This document shows, in pieces, positions 48,468-60,790 of a stretch of 64,000 bases of DNA. The stretch is from positions 9,258,501-9,322,500 of the forward strand of contig OX638133.1 in assembly GCA_951804985.1 (NCBI GenBank), given 5' to 3'. The notes beneath the pieces are model-generated. The model saw nothing but the letters and a program-made list of their open reading frames with translations. It was not told the origin of the DNA and searched no databases. Made by a program: the position numbers and the translations under genes. Position 1 is the stretch's first letter; each line of letters begins with the position of its first letter. Source of the DNA: Dryomyza anilis (Eukaryota; Arthropoda; Insecta; Diptera; Dryomyzidae).

Positions 48468-48998
48468 AGGAGGAAAGGAGGAATGGAGGAAAGGAGGAAA
48501 GGAGGAAAGGAGGAAAGGAGGAAAGGAGGAAAGGAGGAAAGGAGGAAAGGAGGAAAGGAGGAAAGGAGGAAAGGAGGAAAGGAGGAAAGGAGGAAAGGAG
48601 GAAAGGAGGAAAGGAGGAAAGGAGGAAAGGAGGAAAGGAGGAAAGGAGGAAAGGAGGAAAGGAGGAAAGGAGGAAAGGAGGAAAGGAGGAAAGGAGGAAA
48701 GGAGGAAAGGAGGAAAGGAGGAAAGGAGGAAAGGAGGAAAGGAGGAAAGGAGGAAAGGAGGAAAGGAGGAAAGGAGGAAAGGAGGAAAGGAGGAAAGGAG
48801 GAAAGGAGGAAAGGAGGAAAGGAGGAAAGGAGGAAAGGAGGAAAGGAGGAAAGGAGGAAAGGAGGAAAGGAGGAAAGGAGGAAAGGAGGAAAGGAGGAAA
48901 GGAGGAAAGGAGGAAAGGAGGAAAGGAGGAAAGGAGGAAAGGAGGAAAGAAGGAAAGGAGGAAAGGAGGAAAGGAGGAAAGGAGGCAAGGAGGAGGAA
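48468..48998 (+). repeat. Octanucleotide array (GGAGGAAA)n, ~530 bp
   Basis: About 65 nearly perfect GGAGGAAA units, all purine on the plus strand, with one G-to-A change near 48948 and a degenerate right end. The 8-bp unit gives an eight-residue peptide period (RRKGGKEE), which explains the 273-codon plus-strand frame and the 199-codon minus-strand FPPFLLSS frame. Neither is treated as a gene. Confidence 0.96.
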
Positions 48999-49956
48999 AC
49001 AGGAGGAGGTATCAGTTTTTATTATGATTATCTATTTTTCAATACTTTCAATGGCTTGAATCATTTCATTCTTTTTAAGAATCGTTTTAAAGCCGGTATT
49101 CAGACAAACCCATTAATACTGGTTTTGGAAAACGTTTTATTTATGATTTTTTTATACGATTTAAGTTACGGTTTCAGTTTAAAAACTAAGTAATTTTCAT
49201 TGGTTTTGGTCACTGATTTTTGCATAATGAATTTGTGTGCAGTGTTTGATTTCCATTTTTCGCTTTTACAACTTTCTTTAGCATTCATTTATTTTCTCAA
49301 ATGTTAAATTAAATACCTAATATCATAATTTTCGCCTCTGCTAAATAACTGTCTTTATTAAGATGATAATTATACGTATTATTTAAATGTCCGACAACAG
49401 ATTTAATACCACCATCAATTGTTTGTTGATCAGATTTTCGAACGATGTTAAGAAAGCTTTCAACAAAAACACTGGCCGCATTAAAATGAACTAATTATTC
49501 TGTGAATTTCGCATTAAAGCACTAAGTAATTGACAGACTATAAAGTGAGGCACCCAATAAACTAAGGCACCAACTGAACACCAAACCGTTGGTTGTTTAA
49601 TGCGTTGTCAAATGTTTGTGATTAATCAATTTTAATTTGCATACGGCGACAGTTGAATTAATTAGTGACATAAATTAAACTAGTTGTTTTGGAAAATACA
49701 GCCAGCAATAATACCACACAGCAACATCAGAGCAAACAACGCATCAAATTTTGGTGGCCGTTTCAAAGGGTGTTTTGTACTTGTTGTCTGATGGTGGTAT
49801 TGTCGAATGCTAGTTGTTTATATTTGATTTCTATGCAGAATTTTGTTGTTTTCTAAATTGTTGTCAGTGCCACCCACCAGCAACATGTGAAATTGTGCGG
49901 AAAATTATTGTGTCAACGCCTTTCTTACACTAAAACAAAAAAAAACATAAAATCAC
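48999..49956. other. Unique sequence, no gene established
   Basis: No gene recognised. 49500..49860 is less AT-rich, with TTAATTAGTGAC and CAACATCAGAGCAAACAACG words, and could hold functional non-coding DNA. Confidence 0.4.
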
Positions 49957-50694
49957 ATTATTTTATTATTTTATTATTTTATTATTTTATTATTTTATTA
50001 TTTTATTATTTTATTATTTTATTATTTTATTATTTTATTATTTTATTATTTTATTATTTTATTATTTTATTATTTTATTATTTTATTATTTTATTATTTT
50101 ATTATTTTATTATTTTATTATTTTATTATTTTATTATTTTATTATTTTATTATTTTATTATTTTATTATTTTATTATTTTATTATTTTATTATTTTATTA
50201 TTTTATTATTTTATTATTTTATTATTTTATTATTTTATTATTTTATTATTTTCTTATTTTATTATTTTATTATTTTATTATTTTATTATTTTATTATTTT
50301 ATTATTTTATTATTTTATTATTTTATTATTTTATTATTTTATTATTTTATTATTTTATTATTTTATTATTTTATTATTTTATTATTTTATTATTTTATTA
50401 TTTTATTATTTTATTATTTTATTATTATTTTTTTATTTTATTATTTTATTATTTTATTATTTTATTATTTTATTATTTTATTATTTTATTATTTTATTAT
50501 TTTATTATTTTATTATTTTATTATTTTATTATTTTATTATTTTATTATTTTATTATTTTATTATTTTATTATTTTATTATTTTATTATTTTATTATTTTA
50601 TTATTTTATTATTTTATTATTTTATTATTTTATTATTTTATTATTTTATTATTTTATTATTTTATTATTTTATTATTTTATTATTTTATTATTT
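49957..50694 (+). repeat. Octanucleotide array (ATTATTTT)n, ~740 bp
   Basis: About 92 units of ATTATTTT, with only a few interruptions (TTCTTATTTT at about 50251 and a register change near 50424). It produces a 282-codon frame repeating YYFIILLF, which is not a gene. Confidence 0.96.
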
Positions 50695-50914
50695 CATTTA
50701 AACTACCTCATTTACGTTATAATCAGCTAGTATAAAATAATTCGTATCATGTTTTTTTTGTATCTTTTGGTTGGAGTTTTGCCCTCATTCAAGATGCGCA
50801 ACAATTGCTGCTTTCACCCACTAAGCATGCTTGATACTTTTACCACATAATGCTACCTTCTTTGAAGCATCCTCTGATTGTGCTCATTTCTGTATTTTTC
50901 GCCATTAAGCCTTT

Positions 50915-51112
50915 TCACAGTTGCATTTGAAAATAATTGCAAAATACCACAAACTCAACGCATTCGTCCGGCAGATAAAAGTCATCGGTTTAAGTTGGCA
51001 TCTGAATTGCAAAGTGAAATTACTGCTGAAAGCCACTACATATCAATAGCAATAGCAAGCAGCAAGGACTCAACCACACACTCAATTGCACGCAAACATA
51101 AATAAATAAAAT
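50915..51112 (+). repeat. Conserved duplicated block 1b (mate at 925..1145)
   Basis: Nearly identical to block 1a from AAATAATTGCAAAATACC to ACATAAATAAATAAAATC, in the same orientation, with about ten differences. The downstream match continues weakly through GGCAACCACAATTGGAAAT at about 51179. Upstream similarity is slight. A TCTGTCTGTCTG microsatellite follows at 51151. Confidence 0.7.
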
Positions 51113-51499
51113 CTGAAGCACTCGCACATGAGTATGCTGCTCGTCGATGTATCTGTCTGTCTGTCTGTCTTGTGCATGTGGCAACCACAATTGGAAATTC
51201 AATACTTTATCATTATTGTTCATATACAATAGTCAGTGTATTGTTATGTCAATCTCGGGAAAAACTATCAAATACATTTAGAAAATTAATAACTAAGGAG
51301 TAGAATTGAAGCAATGAATGAAAATTGATTTTTCGTTCTTCAACACTTTCAAATTAAAATCCAGATCAAATTGATTTCAGTAAGAGACAAATTTAAGTAC
51401 AAATTTGTAAATTTTAATCGGACCGGCGCGATTAGAATTTGTAAATTTCAAGGTGAATATTTTATATTTTTAATCTGTTTAATTGTTCTGAAATATTAA
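51113..51499. other. AT-rich, no gene
   Basis: Contains a (TCTG)n tract at about 51150..51170. No gene recognised. Confidence 0.45.
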
Positions 51500-52220
51500 A
51501 TGGAGGTATAAATCGAAAATCTCAATATGAAGCAAATGAATAAAAGTAGCACATATATAAATTCCATTTGATCCGAAAATTCCGATTTCAAAACTCACTT
51601 ACAAAACTCTAGTTTTTGTATTCACAGAAATCAAATTTAACATTTGAAATCAATATGATAATTTCGATTACGACTATATTCTTAAAGTATTTATGCAATT
51701 TGTTATTAAATTTGTCATATTCAGAGTATTAAGAACTTGATGACAATATGTCTATTTGAATTAGAAATTAAATTCATTTTTTACTTCAAGTTCATATTAA
51801 ATTTTAGTAAATTTAAAATAGTAAATTTACTCAAAAAGCGCAATTGACTTCATCTTATTTCGGTTTGATTGCTTTAAATATGTAAACGATTGAATGAAAG
51901 TCAGTAAAAAAGAATGAAATAAATTCAACTCATATCTGAATTCCATTTGAATGTTCGGAATAAGTAAACGAACAAACAGAATTCGAAAATATGAATATGA
52001 ATAAAATCTGCTCATATCTGAATTCAGCTTGACAATACTGAATTCGACAACGAACGAATATAATTCAAAAATATCAATATGACGCAAGTGAATAAAGTCA
52101 GCTCATATCTAAATTTCATTCGACTGTGCTGAATTTGGAAATATGCGTAAAGAATTCGGAAACATAAATGTCAAGCTCATATGTGAACTTCATTTGACTG
52201 TGATTCATATAATCTGCTCA
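51500..52220 (+). repeat. Diverged ~95-110-bp tandem repeat
   Basis: The order AATATCAATATGA, GCTCATATCTGAATTCCATT, GA(C/T)TGTGCTGAATT and AACGAA recurs about six times with drift (for example at about 51545, 51930, 52010, 52105 and 52170). No coding frame is conserved. Confidence 0.55.
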
Positions 52221-53410
52221 TTTCTGAACACAAATTAAACATACTCTTTCCTGAATTTACAGAAATCAATTTGTAGCTATTAATAATCAATATGGTATTT
52301 GGCTATTTTAAAATTACCTTAGAGAATTTAGTATTTTACCATTTTGATATTTAATTTGTCATACTCAGATTATGGAGAATTATGATTAAATTTTTTGTAA
52401 AAAATATATTTGAAGCTTTTGAGTTTTGAAATGAAGAGTAAAAATAATTTTATTCATATAAATTGTTTCATTTTCATATAATATATTAAAATCTAATTTA
52501 CCAATTTGTATTCAATCAAGTGTTCAAAATCAAATGAGTGTTGAAAAATATTAAAATGTTCAAATCTTCCGATTTAAATATACAAATTTATATAAATATT
52601 AAATTTAGTAACAAATATTCAAAAAACGACAATATTTAGAAATATTTAAAGTGTATTTAAATTCCAGCAACTATTCGAACCAGTACAAGTAATTTAAAAC
52701 TAACTTCAAATATTCAAAATCGAACTGTTTTAATGTATATGGGGCATGCCATGTCAGAACGGCCAACTAATTATTTTAAATGTTGCGGATTTGGTTCAAA
52801 ATTTATTTGTGACTAGTAGTCATGAGTATTATAATTTGCGAACAATAGTAGACCTCTTGATGATCTGGTTACAGAGTACCAATATTCAATAGAACCTGAC
52901 TATTTCAAAGTAGTCACATATTCATCGATTTCACAGCACAACAAAAAAAAAAAATTATCCGCGATCGTAGTATGATTTTCCGATGGACTTCACGACCTCA
53001 TACTCAGATTGCTTCAAGTTTTTGAGTTATTACGTAATACACATATATGATATTTTTCTTGTTTTTCTACATATTTTGGACTTTAATATTTTACAGATTT
53101 CAGTTATCGATCCAATTTATCTTAAATTCTATTGAGAATACTTCAGCTAATATTTTGCAATAAACTACATACAAATTTGGATTCAAACACAAAAAATAAT
53201 GATTTTAAGATGTATTTATTGTCCAACTTATTAACTTTTCATTATTCAATAAAATTATATATTATATGTGAAACTAGATCCATAATTCTATGATTCCTCT
53301 TACTTTGTTTTAACAAATCTTGTTAAAAAAAAGGCCTCTATTTATTGTCTAGTGTTTTTTATAAATTACATTGTATTAGTAGGACTAAATATTAAATGAG
53401 GTTTTATAGA
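52221..53410. other. AT-rich, no gene
   Basis: No gene, RNA or repeat family recognised in about 1.2 kb. Confidence 0.45.
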
Positions 53411-54420
53411 GAACTAGCTGGACCCGTACATGACTCGTGCAAATATTATGTGAATGCTAGGTTATTGAGCAATTTTATTATAGTTTTATAAATATAGTTT
53501 TATAAATGTAGTAACCAAAACCGTACTAATTATCCGATAAAACAACTTTTCTCATAGACAATTCTTTCTCAGACTGTACTTCCCCGTAGAATTCTTCCCA
53601 GTAGAATTCTTTCCCGTAGAATTCTTCCCCGTAGATTTTTTCCCAGTAGAAGTTTTAGTGTGGTGAGTTTTAGTGTGGTGAGTTTTAGTGTGGTGAATTT
53701 TAGTGTGGTGAGTTTAAGTGTAGTGAATTTTATTGTTGTGTGTTTTAGTGTGTTGAATTTAAGTGTGGTCAGTTTAAGTGGGTCAATTTGAATGTGGTGA
53801 ATTTTAGTGTGCTGAGTTTTAGTGTGGTGAAATTTAGTGTGGTGAGTTTTAGTGTGTTGAATTTTAGTGTGTGAGTTTTAGTGTGGTGAGTTTTAGTGTG
53901 GTGGATTTTAGTGTGGTGAGTTTTAGTGTGGTGAAATTTAATGTGGCGAGTTTTTGTGTGTTAAATTTTAGTGTGGTGAAAATTAGTCTGGTAAATTTTA
54001 GTGTGGTGAGTTTTAGTGTGGTGAATTTTAGTGTCGTTGATTTTGTTTTCTATCCTTTTTTATTTTTCTGTTGTTTTTGAGTTATAGCTTAAGTTTTGTG
54101 CTTTTACTTTTGATTTTGTATTTGATTTTTGCTTTTGTTTTTGTGTTTTTGCTTTTGTATTTTTTTTTTGTATTTGAGTTTTTTTGTTTCATCTTCTTTG
54201 CTTATGTATGTGCCGAGTTATGTCGTTTTGAAAGTTTAGGTTGTATGGGAGGTGCCACGCCCCTTTGTCCAATCCCGCCCATATATAGCCTATGACACCC
54301 TCCGAACAACATAGTATCCTGGTGCAAAATTTCAGTTAAATCGGTTCAGCGGTTTAGACGTGATGCTGGAACAAACAGACAGACAGACAGACGGACCAAG
54401 AGTTTTATATATATAGATTT
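53411..54420 (+). mobile_element. Family X composite repeat, copy 3, most complete
   Basis: Starts near AACTAGCTGGACCCGTACAT. It contains CCGTAGAATTCTTCCC units (53580..53645), then ~26 units around TTTTAGTGTGGTGAG (53650..54040). A T-rich TTTTGTTTTTG segment follows, then the tail TGTATGGGAGGTGCCACGCC, CAATCCCGCCC, AATCGGTTCAGCGGTTTAGA, a (CAGA)n run and the end TTTTATATATATAGAT. Starts like 'actagctggaccc' and ends like 'cggttcagcggttta...tatatatagat' are, from memory, shared by widespread arthropod repeats whose class I cannot name with confidence. A 69-codon frame of VVSFSVV repeats is a by-product. Confidence 0.75.
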
Positions 54421-54989
54421 GACGAGCTTTCAAACAAATAAATATTATGTAGTAATAATTCAATTTATATTTATTTATTTTTTAATTTAAAATATACCAA
54501 ATTGGACACTGACCACTGGCCAGTCTCGATTTTGAACGGAGATACCTCAAAATGTAGCTACATTTTTTATAAAATAAACTTCATAAGCGCTCAAACATGA
54601 ACAATATTCAATTATAAATAAACATTCATAATTTTTTATATAATATTTCAAAAAAAAAAAATCTTCATATTGAAACTGAAATCTTCGAGTAAGAAATTAA
54701 TTTCTTACAATTGCTAGTATTATTTGTACCTTAATTTGGATTATTGATTTCAGTGCTTTAATTTCAGCTCATTTTCGCACATTTTTCCAATTTCATGTGT
54801 TGATCATTGCATTTATATATCAGGCATTCATTCATCATTTATTTTTTCATTTATTTATTTCACCATTTATTCATTTATTTCACCACACATTCTTTAATGT
54901 ACTCCCTCACTACGTCGCTTATTCTTTGCTTCACATTCAGCAGTTTATTTATGAGCTGACTAAAAATGTGCTTGACTCTGTCATGCACT
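54421..54989. other. AT-rich, no gene
   Basis: No gene supported. ATTTATTTCACC-type short repeats occur at about 54845..54890. Confidence 0.42.
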
Positions 54990-55335
54990 CAAGCATTCCG
55001 GCTCGATTGCTAATTGCTTTAAAATCAAAAAGCGGAAATGGATTGCGCATTGGCAAGAAGGAGTTTTCACAACCGCAACTGCGTAAATAATTCTAATTTT
55101 GTTAAATGAAAGCGACCCTTCAAAGCTGCTAGTCCCACATGGCCTCAAGAGGGTGCTAAGAATTGGAAAAAGACAAAAATCTATAGAAAAAAATATTAAA
55201 AAAAATTCTATTTCAAAGACCTGAAACATCTAATGAAAATGTGTCTTAAAAGCATTGCAAATTTCCGCACGAAAATCTTTTTTCAATTTGTTTTTATTTT
55301 TTCTACAAAACTCTGAAGTTAAATGGTGCGTTAAG
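54990..55335 (+). repeat. Conserved duplicated block 2b (mate at 8580..8775)
   Basis: Holds the same ordered words as block 2a: GCGGAAATGG, CAACCGCAACTGCGTAAATAA (55070..55090), CTTAAAAGCATTGCAAA (about 55246) and TTAAATGGTGCGT (about 55319). The spacers are longer and unrelated in detail. The order block 1 then block 2 is the same in both parts of the window. Confidence 0.6.
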
Positions 55336-55659
55336 TCAAACGTTAACAGCAAATACAAGAACCATATAAAAATAATACTTGTTTAAGGACAACCTTTTGT
55401 TGGCTTAATTCATTGTATAAATGCTGGACAAAAAAGCAAAAGAAATACTTGTTGAATGCATTGAAATTTAAATTTAATGAAACACAACAAAAGTCTGCAC
55501 AAATTAAAAATATATTGTAGAACATAATAAAAAATAAAATAAATATATTATAAAATTGCATAAGAGTGCACATTTTGATACAACAAAAGATTGTATTGAA
55601 ATGAATTTCCAAAAAAAAAAATTTAAATGTTTTAAAACTATTAATTGTTAAGCAATATA
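55336..55659. other. AT-rich, no gene
   Basis: No gene recognised; an 89-codon minus-strand frame is F/C/I-rich without a domain. Confidence 0.45.
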
Positions 55660-55661
55660 TA

Positions 55662-55746
<85 letters not shown>
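55660..55746. repeat. (TA)n microsatellite
   Basis: About 85 bp of alternating TA with one GTGTA interruption near 55668. Confidence 0.95.
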
Positions 55747-55751
<5 letters not shown>

Positions 55752-56125
55752 CAAGCATTACAATATAAATTAATAAATGGTTAAACGAAAAAATGTGCAA
55801 AATAAATAAATAAAAACATTAAAATATAAACATTTGAAAAATATATTATTTAGTCAAATAAAAAATGTAAAATATTCTTTAAAAAAAATGCATATAATAA
55901 ATAATATATTTATAAATTAATTACATTAACAATATGTGTTTTTTAACATTAAATTGCGCTTTAATGCATTTTGATTTCATTTGCGTGACAGCGCCATAAT
56001 TTAATTGCATTTGCCCATATTTCTGGTATTTTAAAATATTATATATTTTATACGCATTAAATTATATGTATTTAAAATGTGTTAATACATTTTAAATAGC
56101 GTATTAGCGCATTTTACATTATGGT
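55747..56125. other. AT-rich, no gene
   Basis: AT-rich leader into the ~360-bp repeat; words such as TGCATTTTAAAT recur. No gene. Confidence 0.42.
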
Positions 56126-57185
56126 CATACGGTGCGTATGAGTAACATTTATACAGTGGCACTCAATACAACTGTCTATTTTGGACTATAACTTTGCATT
56201 CAAAATTTCAAAATTTCTACTTTATATTGCATTTAAAAATGTAATAAATAAGCTTTTATATGTTTAAAACCAAAATTTAATATCTGTTAGTAAAAATGAA
56301 AAATCGTAGCTGTAACATTTGATTTAGTTTTTGCAAAGGTTACAATGTATAAGTGCTAAGTTCGTATAAAATATATTATGCATTTTAAAAAGTAATATGC
56401 CATTGCAAAGACATTAAAAGAAGCTTTTCAAAAACATATACATTTAAATAATTATAAATTTTTATTGAATGCTATTTTGTTGAAATAGTTAATATGAGAC
56501 ATTTATTCAGCGGCATTTAATATCGTTGGTTATTTTGAACTATTTATAACTTTGCACTAAATATTTTTAAATTTATAATTTATTTTGCATTTAATAAAGT
56601 AATAAATAAGCTTTCATATATATAAAGCCACAAACTAATAAATATTACTGCAAATGAAAAATTGTAGCTGTAACATTTGATTTAGTTTTTCCAAAGGTTA
56701 CAAGGTCTAAGCTCTAATTTAAAATAAAATACATAATGTATTATAATAAATAATATACTAATGCAAAGCCATTAAAATAAGCTTTCAAAAACCGCTACAT
56801 ATTCATGTCAAAAATTACAAGTTTTCTTTAGGTGTTCTTTTGTATATGAGCACACGGTGCGTATGAGCAACATTTATATAGGGGCACTGAATATAGTTGT
56901 CTACTTACAACTATAACTTTGCTTTGAAAATTTATAAATTTCTATTTTATTTTGCATTTAATAAAGTAATAAATAAGCTTTTAAATACTTAAAACCAAAA
57001 ATTAATATTGACTACTGTATCTGATTACTTGTAGTCGAAACATTTTATTTCATTTATGTAAAGGTTACATTGTAAAAATGTTCATTGTTAATAACACGAA
57101 TTATGCATTATAACACTAAATATGCCCTTGCAAAGGTATTAAAACAGCCTTTCAAAAACAGTTAATATGCATTTCAAATATTATA
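56126..57185 (+). repeat. ~360-bp tandem repeat, three units
   Basis: Units begin near 56126, 56477 and 56849. Each has ACATTTAT(A/T)(C/T)AG-GGCA, then AACTATAACTTTGC-like, AATAAATAAGCTTT, GTAGCTGTAACATTTGATTT-like, AAAGGTTACA and GCAAAG-CATTAAAA words. Period 350-370 bp, strongly diverged in places. The ATACGGTGCGTATGAG word is retained in units 1 and 3 only. Confidence 0.78.
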
Positions 57186-58740
57186 AAGTACACATAACAC
57201 GAACTTGTCTGCTGCAGTAATTACAAATTAAATATATATATATTTTTTTGTAATTTTGCTAATTGTTAAAAGCATTTCTGCACAATATTTATATGCTTAC
57301 TTGAAAATATAATAAATACATTTTTTATAGTATTTTAAAATCCACCATAAAGCTGCTTAAGTAGCTTAACAAAGCGTATTAAAGTCCAAAGTCCAGCTAC
57401 TGACTAACAAGCGCCCCAAAAATAAAATCTCTCTCACAAACATTTTCAACTCTTAATTAGTTGTTCTTGAGTTGGTATTATTATAATTATTATTTTTTAT
57501 TTTGTACGCATTCACGTTGTTCGTTGTGCAGTGCATAGTTTTTAATTGCCACGTATTCTTCGTTGCGCATTTTAATTATTTTGCCAAACAGAAGTTTTCT
57601 TTTGACGATTACGTCAAATAAAGCACCAGCAACAAAAAATATTCTCTTCTTTAATTTTAAATATTTGTTTTGTTATAATTTAATTGCACTGATTCCATGC
57701 ACAAATTACAAAAGTTCTTTGTATAAAGTTTTTAATTTTTATTTGGTTTTTTAAAAAATTCTAAATTTTGTCTGGTCTTTGCCCCAAGGCAATTGTTTGC
57801 TAACTTTTGTGTAGAAAATGGCAAAACTATTATTTTTGTTTTGCACATGAAGTAAAACTTGAGATATATTTGACAATATTTGAAATTTATTGCATTTTGG
57901 ACAACTTGCAGTTGGAGAATTAAGTGGTTTGCAGCAGGTTATTTATAGTTTTAACAACATATGTAGTTGTTTAAATTGAAACAATATTTATTTGTATTAC
58001 TTGCTAGGAACAAAATGAAAACTACTTTATTGAAAAAGAAATTGGATGAAATTTGACTTTTAAAGATCGAACAGGTCAAGAATAATATATCTATTTTTAA
58101 AATTCTTTAATTTTATTTTTTTTATTTTAACTCTTTTTTCTAACTAATATATATTTGATTTTTAAATCATTAAAAAGTTTGTTAAAAATGAAATTATTGT
58201 AAAATTCGATAAATAATTTGAAATGTATAATTCGTATATTATATACAATAAATACTTCTAGTAAGTTGCATTATAATTTTTGAAAATTTAAAAATCTACC
58301 TAAGGTATGTAACATGTATAAAATAAGAAAATATGAAATTCGTAAATCTGAATTAAAACTAAACTTGAACTTTTATGCACATTGACAAAAAAATGCCAAG
58401 GTTATTTTTATAATTTATGCACTTTGTCATATTCCTATTTTATTATTTATTTATTCATACAATCCTGCATTCATCGCACTGTCACGACACGCGTATCGCG
58501 AGTAGTCAAACGCGTACTCAGCTCTCCAGTGCCAATTCGAGCAAATGGATTCCTTTAGAAAGACTGCTTTTAAATTTTAGGTGTATTAAAAATTCGATAT
58601 TTCCAATATTTATGTTTAGAATTTTATGATGAAAATATTCAAGTTTTTACAATTTCTAGCTTTTTATAAATTTTGCCTCTTATATAAGTCAAAATACAAG
58701 AAATTTGTTGAAGTAAAAAATATGTATTAAATTACATTAT
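57186..58740. other. Unique AT-rich sequence, no gene established
   Basis: No gene or element recognised. 58460..58560 is the least AT-rich part (CACGACACGCGTATCGCGAG) and may be functional non-coding DNA. Confidence 0.42.
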
Positions 58741-60594
58741 TTCTTTATTTCTTTATTTCTTTATTTATTTTTTCTTTATTTCTTTATTTCTTTATTTCTT
58801 TATTTCTTTATTTCTTTATTTCTTTATTTCTTTATTTCTTTATTTCTTTATTTCTTTATTTCTTTATTTCTTTATTTCTTTATTTCTTTATTTCTTTATT
58901 TCTTTATTTCTTTATTTCTTTATTTCTTTATTTCTTTATTTCTTTATTTCTTTATTTCTTTATTTCTTTATTTCTTTATTTCTTTATTTCTTTATTTCTT
59001 TATTTCTTTATTTCTTTATTTCTTTATTTCTTTATTTCTTTATTTCTTTATTTCTTTATTTCTTTATTTCTTTATTTCTTTATTTCTTTATTTCTTTATT
59101 TCTTTATTTCTTTATTTCTTTATTTCTTTATTTCTTTATTTCTTTATTTCTTTATTTCTTTATTTCTTTATTTCTTTATTTCTTTATTTCTTTATTTCTT
59201 TATTTCTTTATTTCTTTATTTCTTTATTTCTTTATTTCTTTATTTCTTTATTTCTTTATTTCTTTATTTCTTTATTTCTTTATTTCTTTATTTCTTTATT
59301 TCTTTATTTCTTTATTTCTTTATTTCTTTATTTCTTTATTTCTTTATTTCTTTATTTCTTTATTTCTTTATTTCTTTATTTCTTTATTTCTTTATTTCTT
59401 TATTTCTTTATTTCTTTATTTCTTTATTTCTTTATTTCTTTATTTCTTTATTTCTTTATTTCTTTATTTCTTTATTTCTTTATTTCTTTATTTCTTTATT
59501 TCTATATTTCTTTATTTCTTTATTTCTTTATTTCTTTATTTCTTTATTTCTTTATTTCTTTATTTCTTTATTTCTTTATTTCTTTATTTCTTTATTTCTT
59601 TATTTCTTTATTTCTTTATTTCTTTATTTCTTTATTTCTTTATTTCTTTATTTCTTTATTTCTTTATTTCTTTATTTCTTTATTTCTTTATTTCTTTATT
59701 TCTTTATTTCTTTATTTCTTTATTTCTTTATTTCTTTATTTCTTTATTTCTTTATTTCTTTATTTCTTTATTTCTTTATTTCTTTATTTCTTTATTTCTT
59801 TATTTCTTTATTTCTTTATTTCTTTATTTCTTTATTTCTTTATTTCTTTATTTCTTTATTTCTTTATTTCTTTATTTCTTTATTTCTTTATTTCTTTATT
59901 TCTTTATTTCTTTATTTCTTTATTTTTTTATTTCTTTATTTCTTTATTTCTTTATTTCTTTATTTCTTTATTTCTTTATTTCTTTATTTCTTTATTTCTT
60001 TATTTCTTTATTTCTTTATTTCTTTATTTCTTTATTTCTTTATTTCTTTATTTCTTTATTTCTTTATTTCTTTATTTCTTTATTTCTTTATTTCTTTATT
60101 TCTTTATTTCTTTATTTCTTTATTTCTTTATTTCTTTATTTCTTTATTTCTTTATTTCTTTATTTCTTTATTTCTTTATTTCTTTATTTCTTTATTTCTT
60201 TATTTCTTTATTTCTTTATTTCTTTATTTCTTTATTTCTTTATTTCTTTATTTCTTTATTTCTTTATTTCTTTATTTCTTTATTTCTTTATTTCTTTATT
60301 TCTTTATTTCTTTATTTCTTTTTTTCTTTATTTCTTTATTTCTTTATTTCTTTATTTCTTTATTTATTTCTTTATTTATTTTTTCTTTATTTCTTTATTT
60401 CTTTATTTTTTTATTTCTATATTTCTTTATTTCTTTATTTCTTTATTTCTTTATTTCTTTATTTCTTTATTTCTTTATTTCTTTATTTCTTTATTTCTTT
60501 ATTTCTTTATTTCTTTATTTCTTTATTTCTTTATTTCTTTATTTCTTTATTTCTTTATTTCTTTATTTCTTTATTTCTTTATTTCTTTATTTCA
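58741..60594 (+). repeat. Octanucleotide array (TTTCTTTA)n, ~1.85 kb
   Basis: About 230 units of TTTCTTTA, the longest tandem array in the window. Only scattered changes interrupt it (about 58765, 59502, 59924, 60322 and 60361..60420). All three frames hit TAA through the TTTA/TAAA content on one or other strand, so no long frame opens. Confidence 0.97.
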
Positions 60595-60599
60595 TTAAA

Positions 60600-60790
60600 C
60601 CTAAAACTCAAGTTTTCATCTAAAATTCAAGTTTTCACTAAAAACTCAAGTTTCCACTAAAAACCAAAGTTTTCACTTAAAACTCGAGTTTACACTTAAA
60701 ACTTAAGTTTACACTTAAAACTGAAGTTTTCATTAATAACTCAAGTTTACACAGAAAACTCAAGCTTTTACTAAAAAAATTAAGTTTTTA
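60600..60790 (+). repeat. 19-bp minisatellite, about ten diverged units
   Basis: ACTCAAGTTTTCACTAAAA units directly follow the octanucleotide array and decay to the right. Confidence 0.85.

Noticed and set aside
48372..49193. 273-codon plus-strand frame and 199-codon minus-strand frame
   Set aside because: Both are translations of the GGAGGAAA array with a short random tail; low-complexity eight-residue repeats without a domain.
49887..50735. 282-codon frame of YYFIILLF repeats
   Set aside because: Produced entirely by the ATTATTTT array; it looks like a membrane protein only because T-rich codons encode hydrophobic residues.
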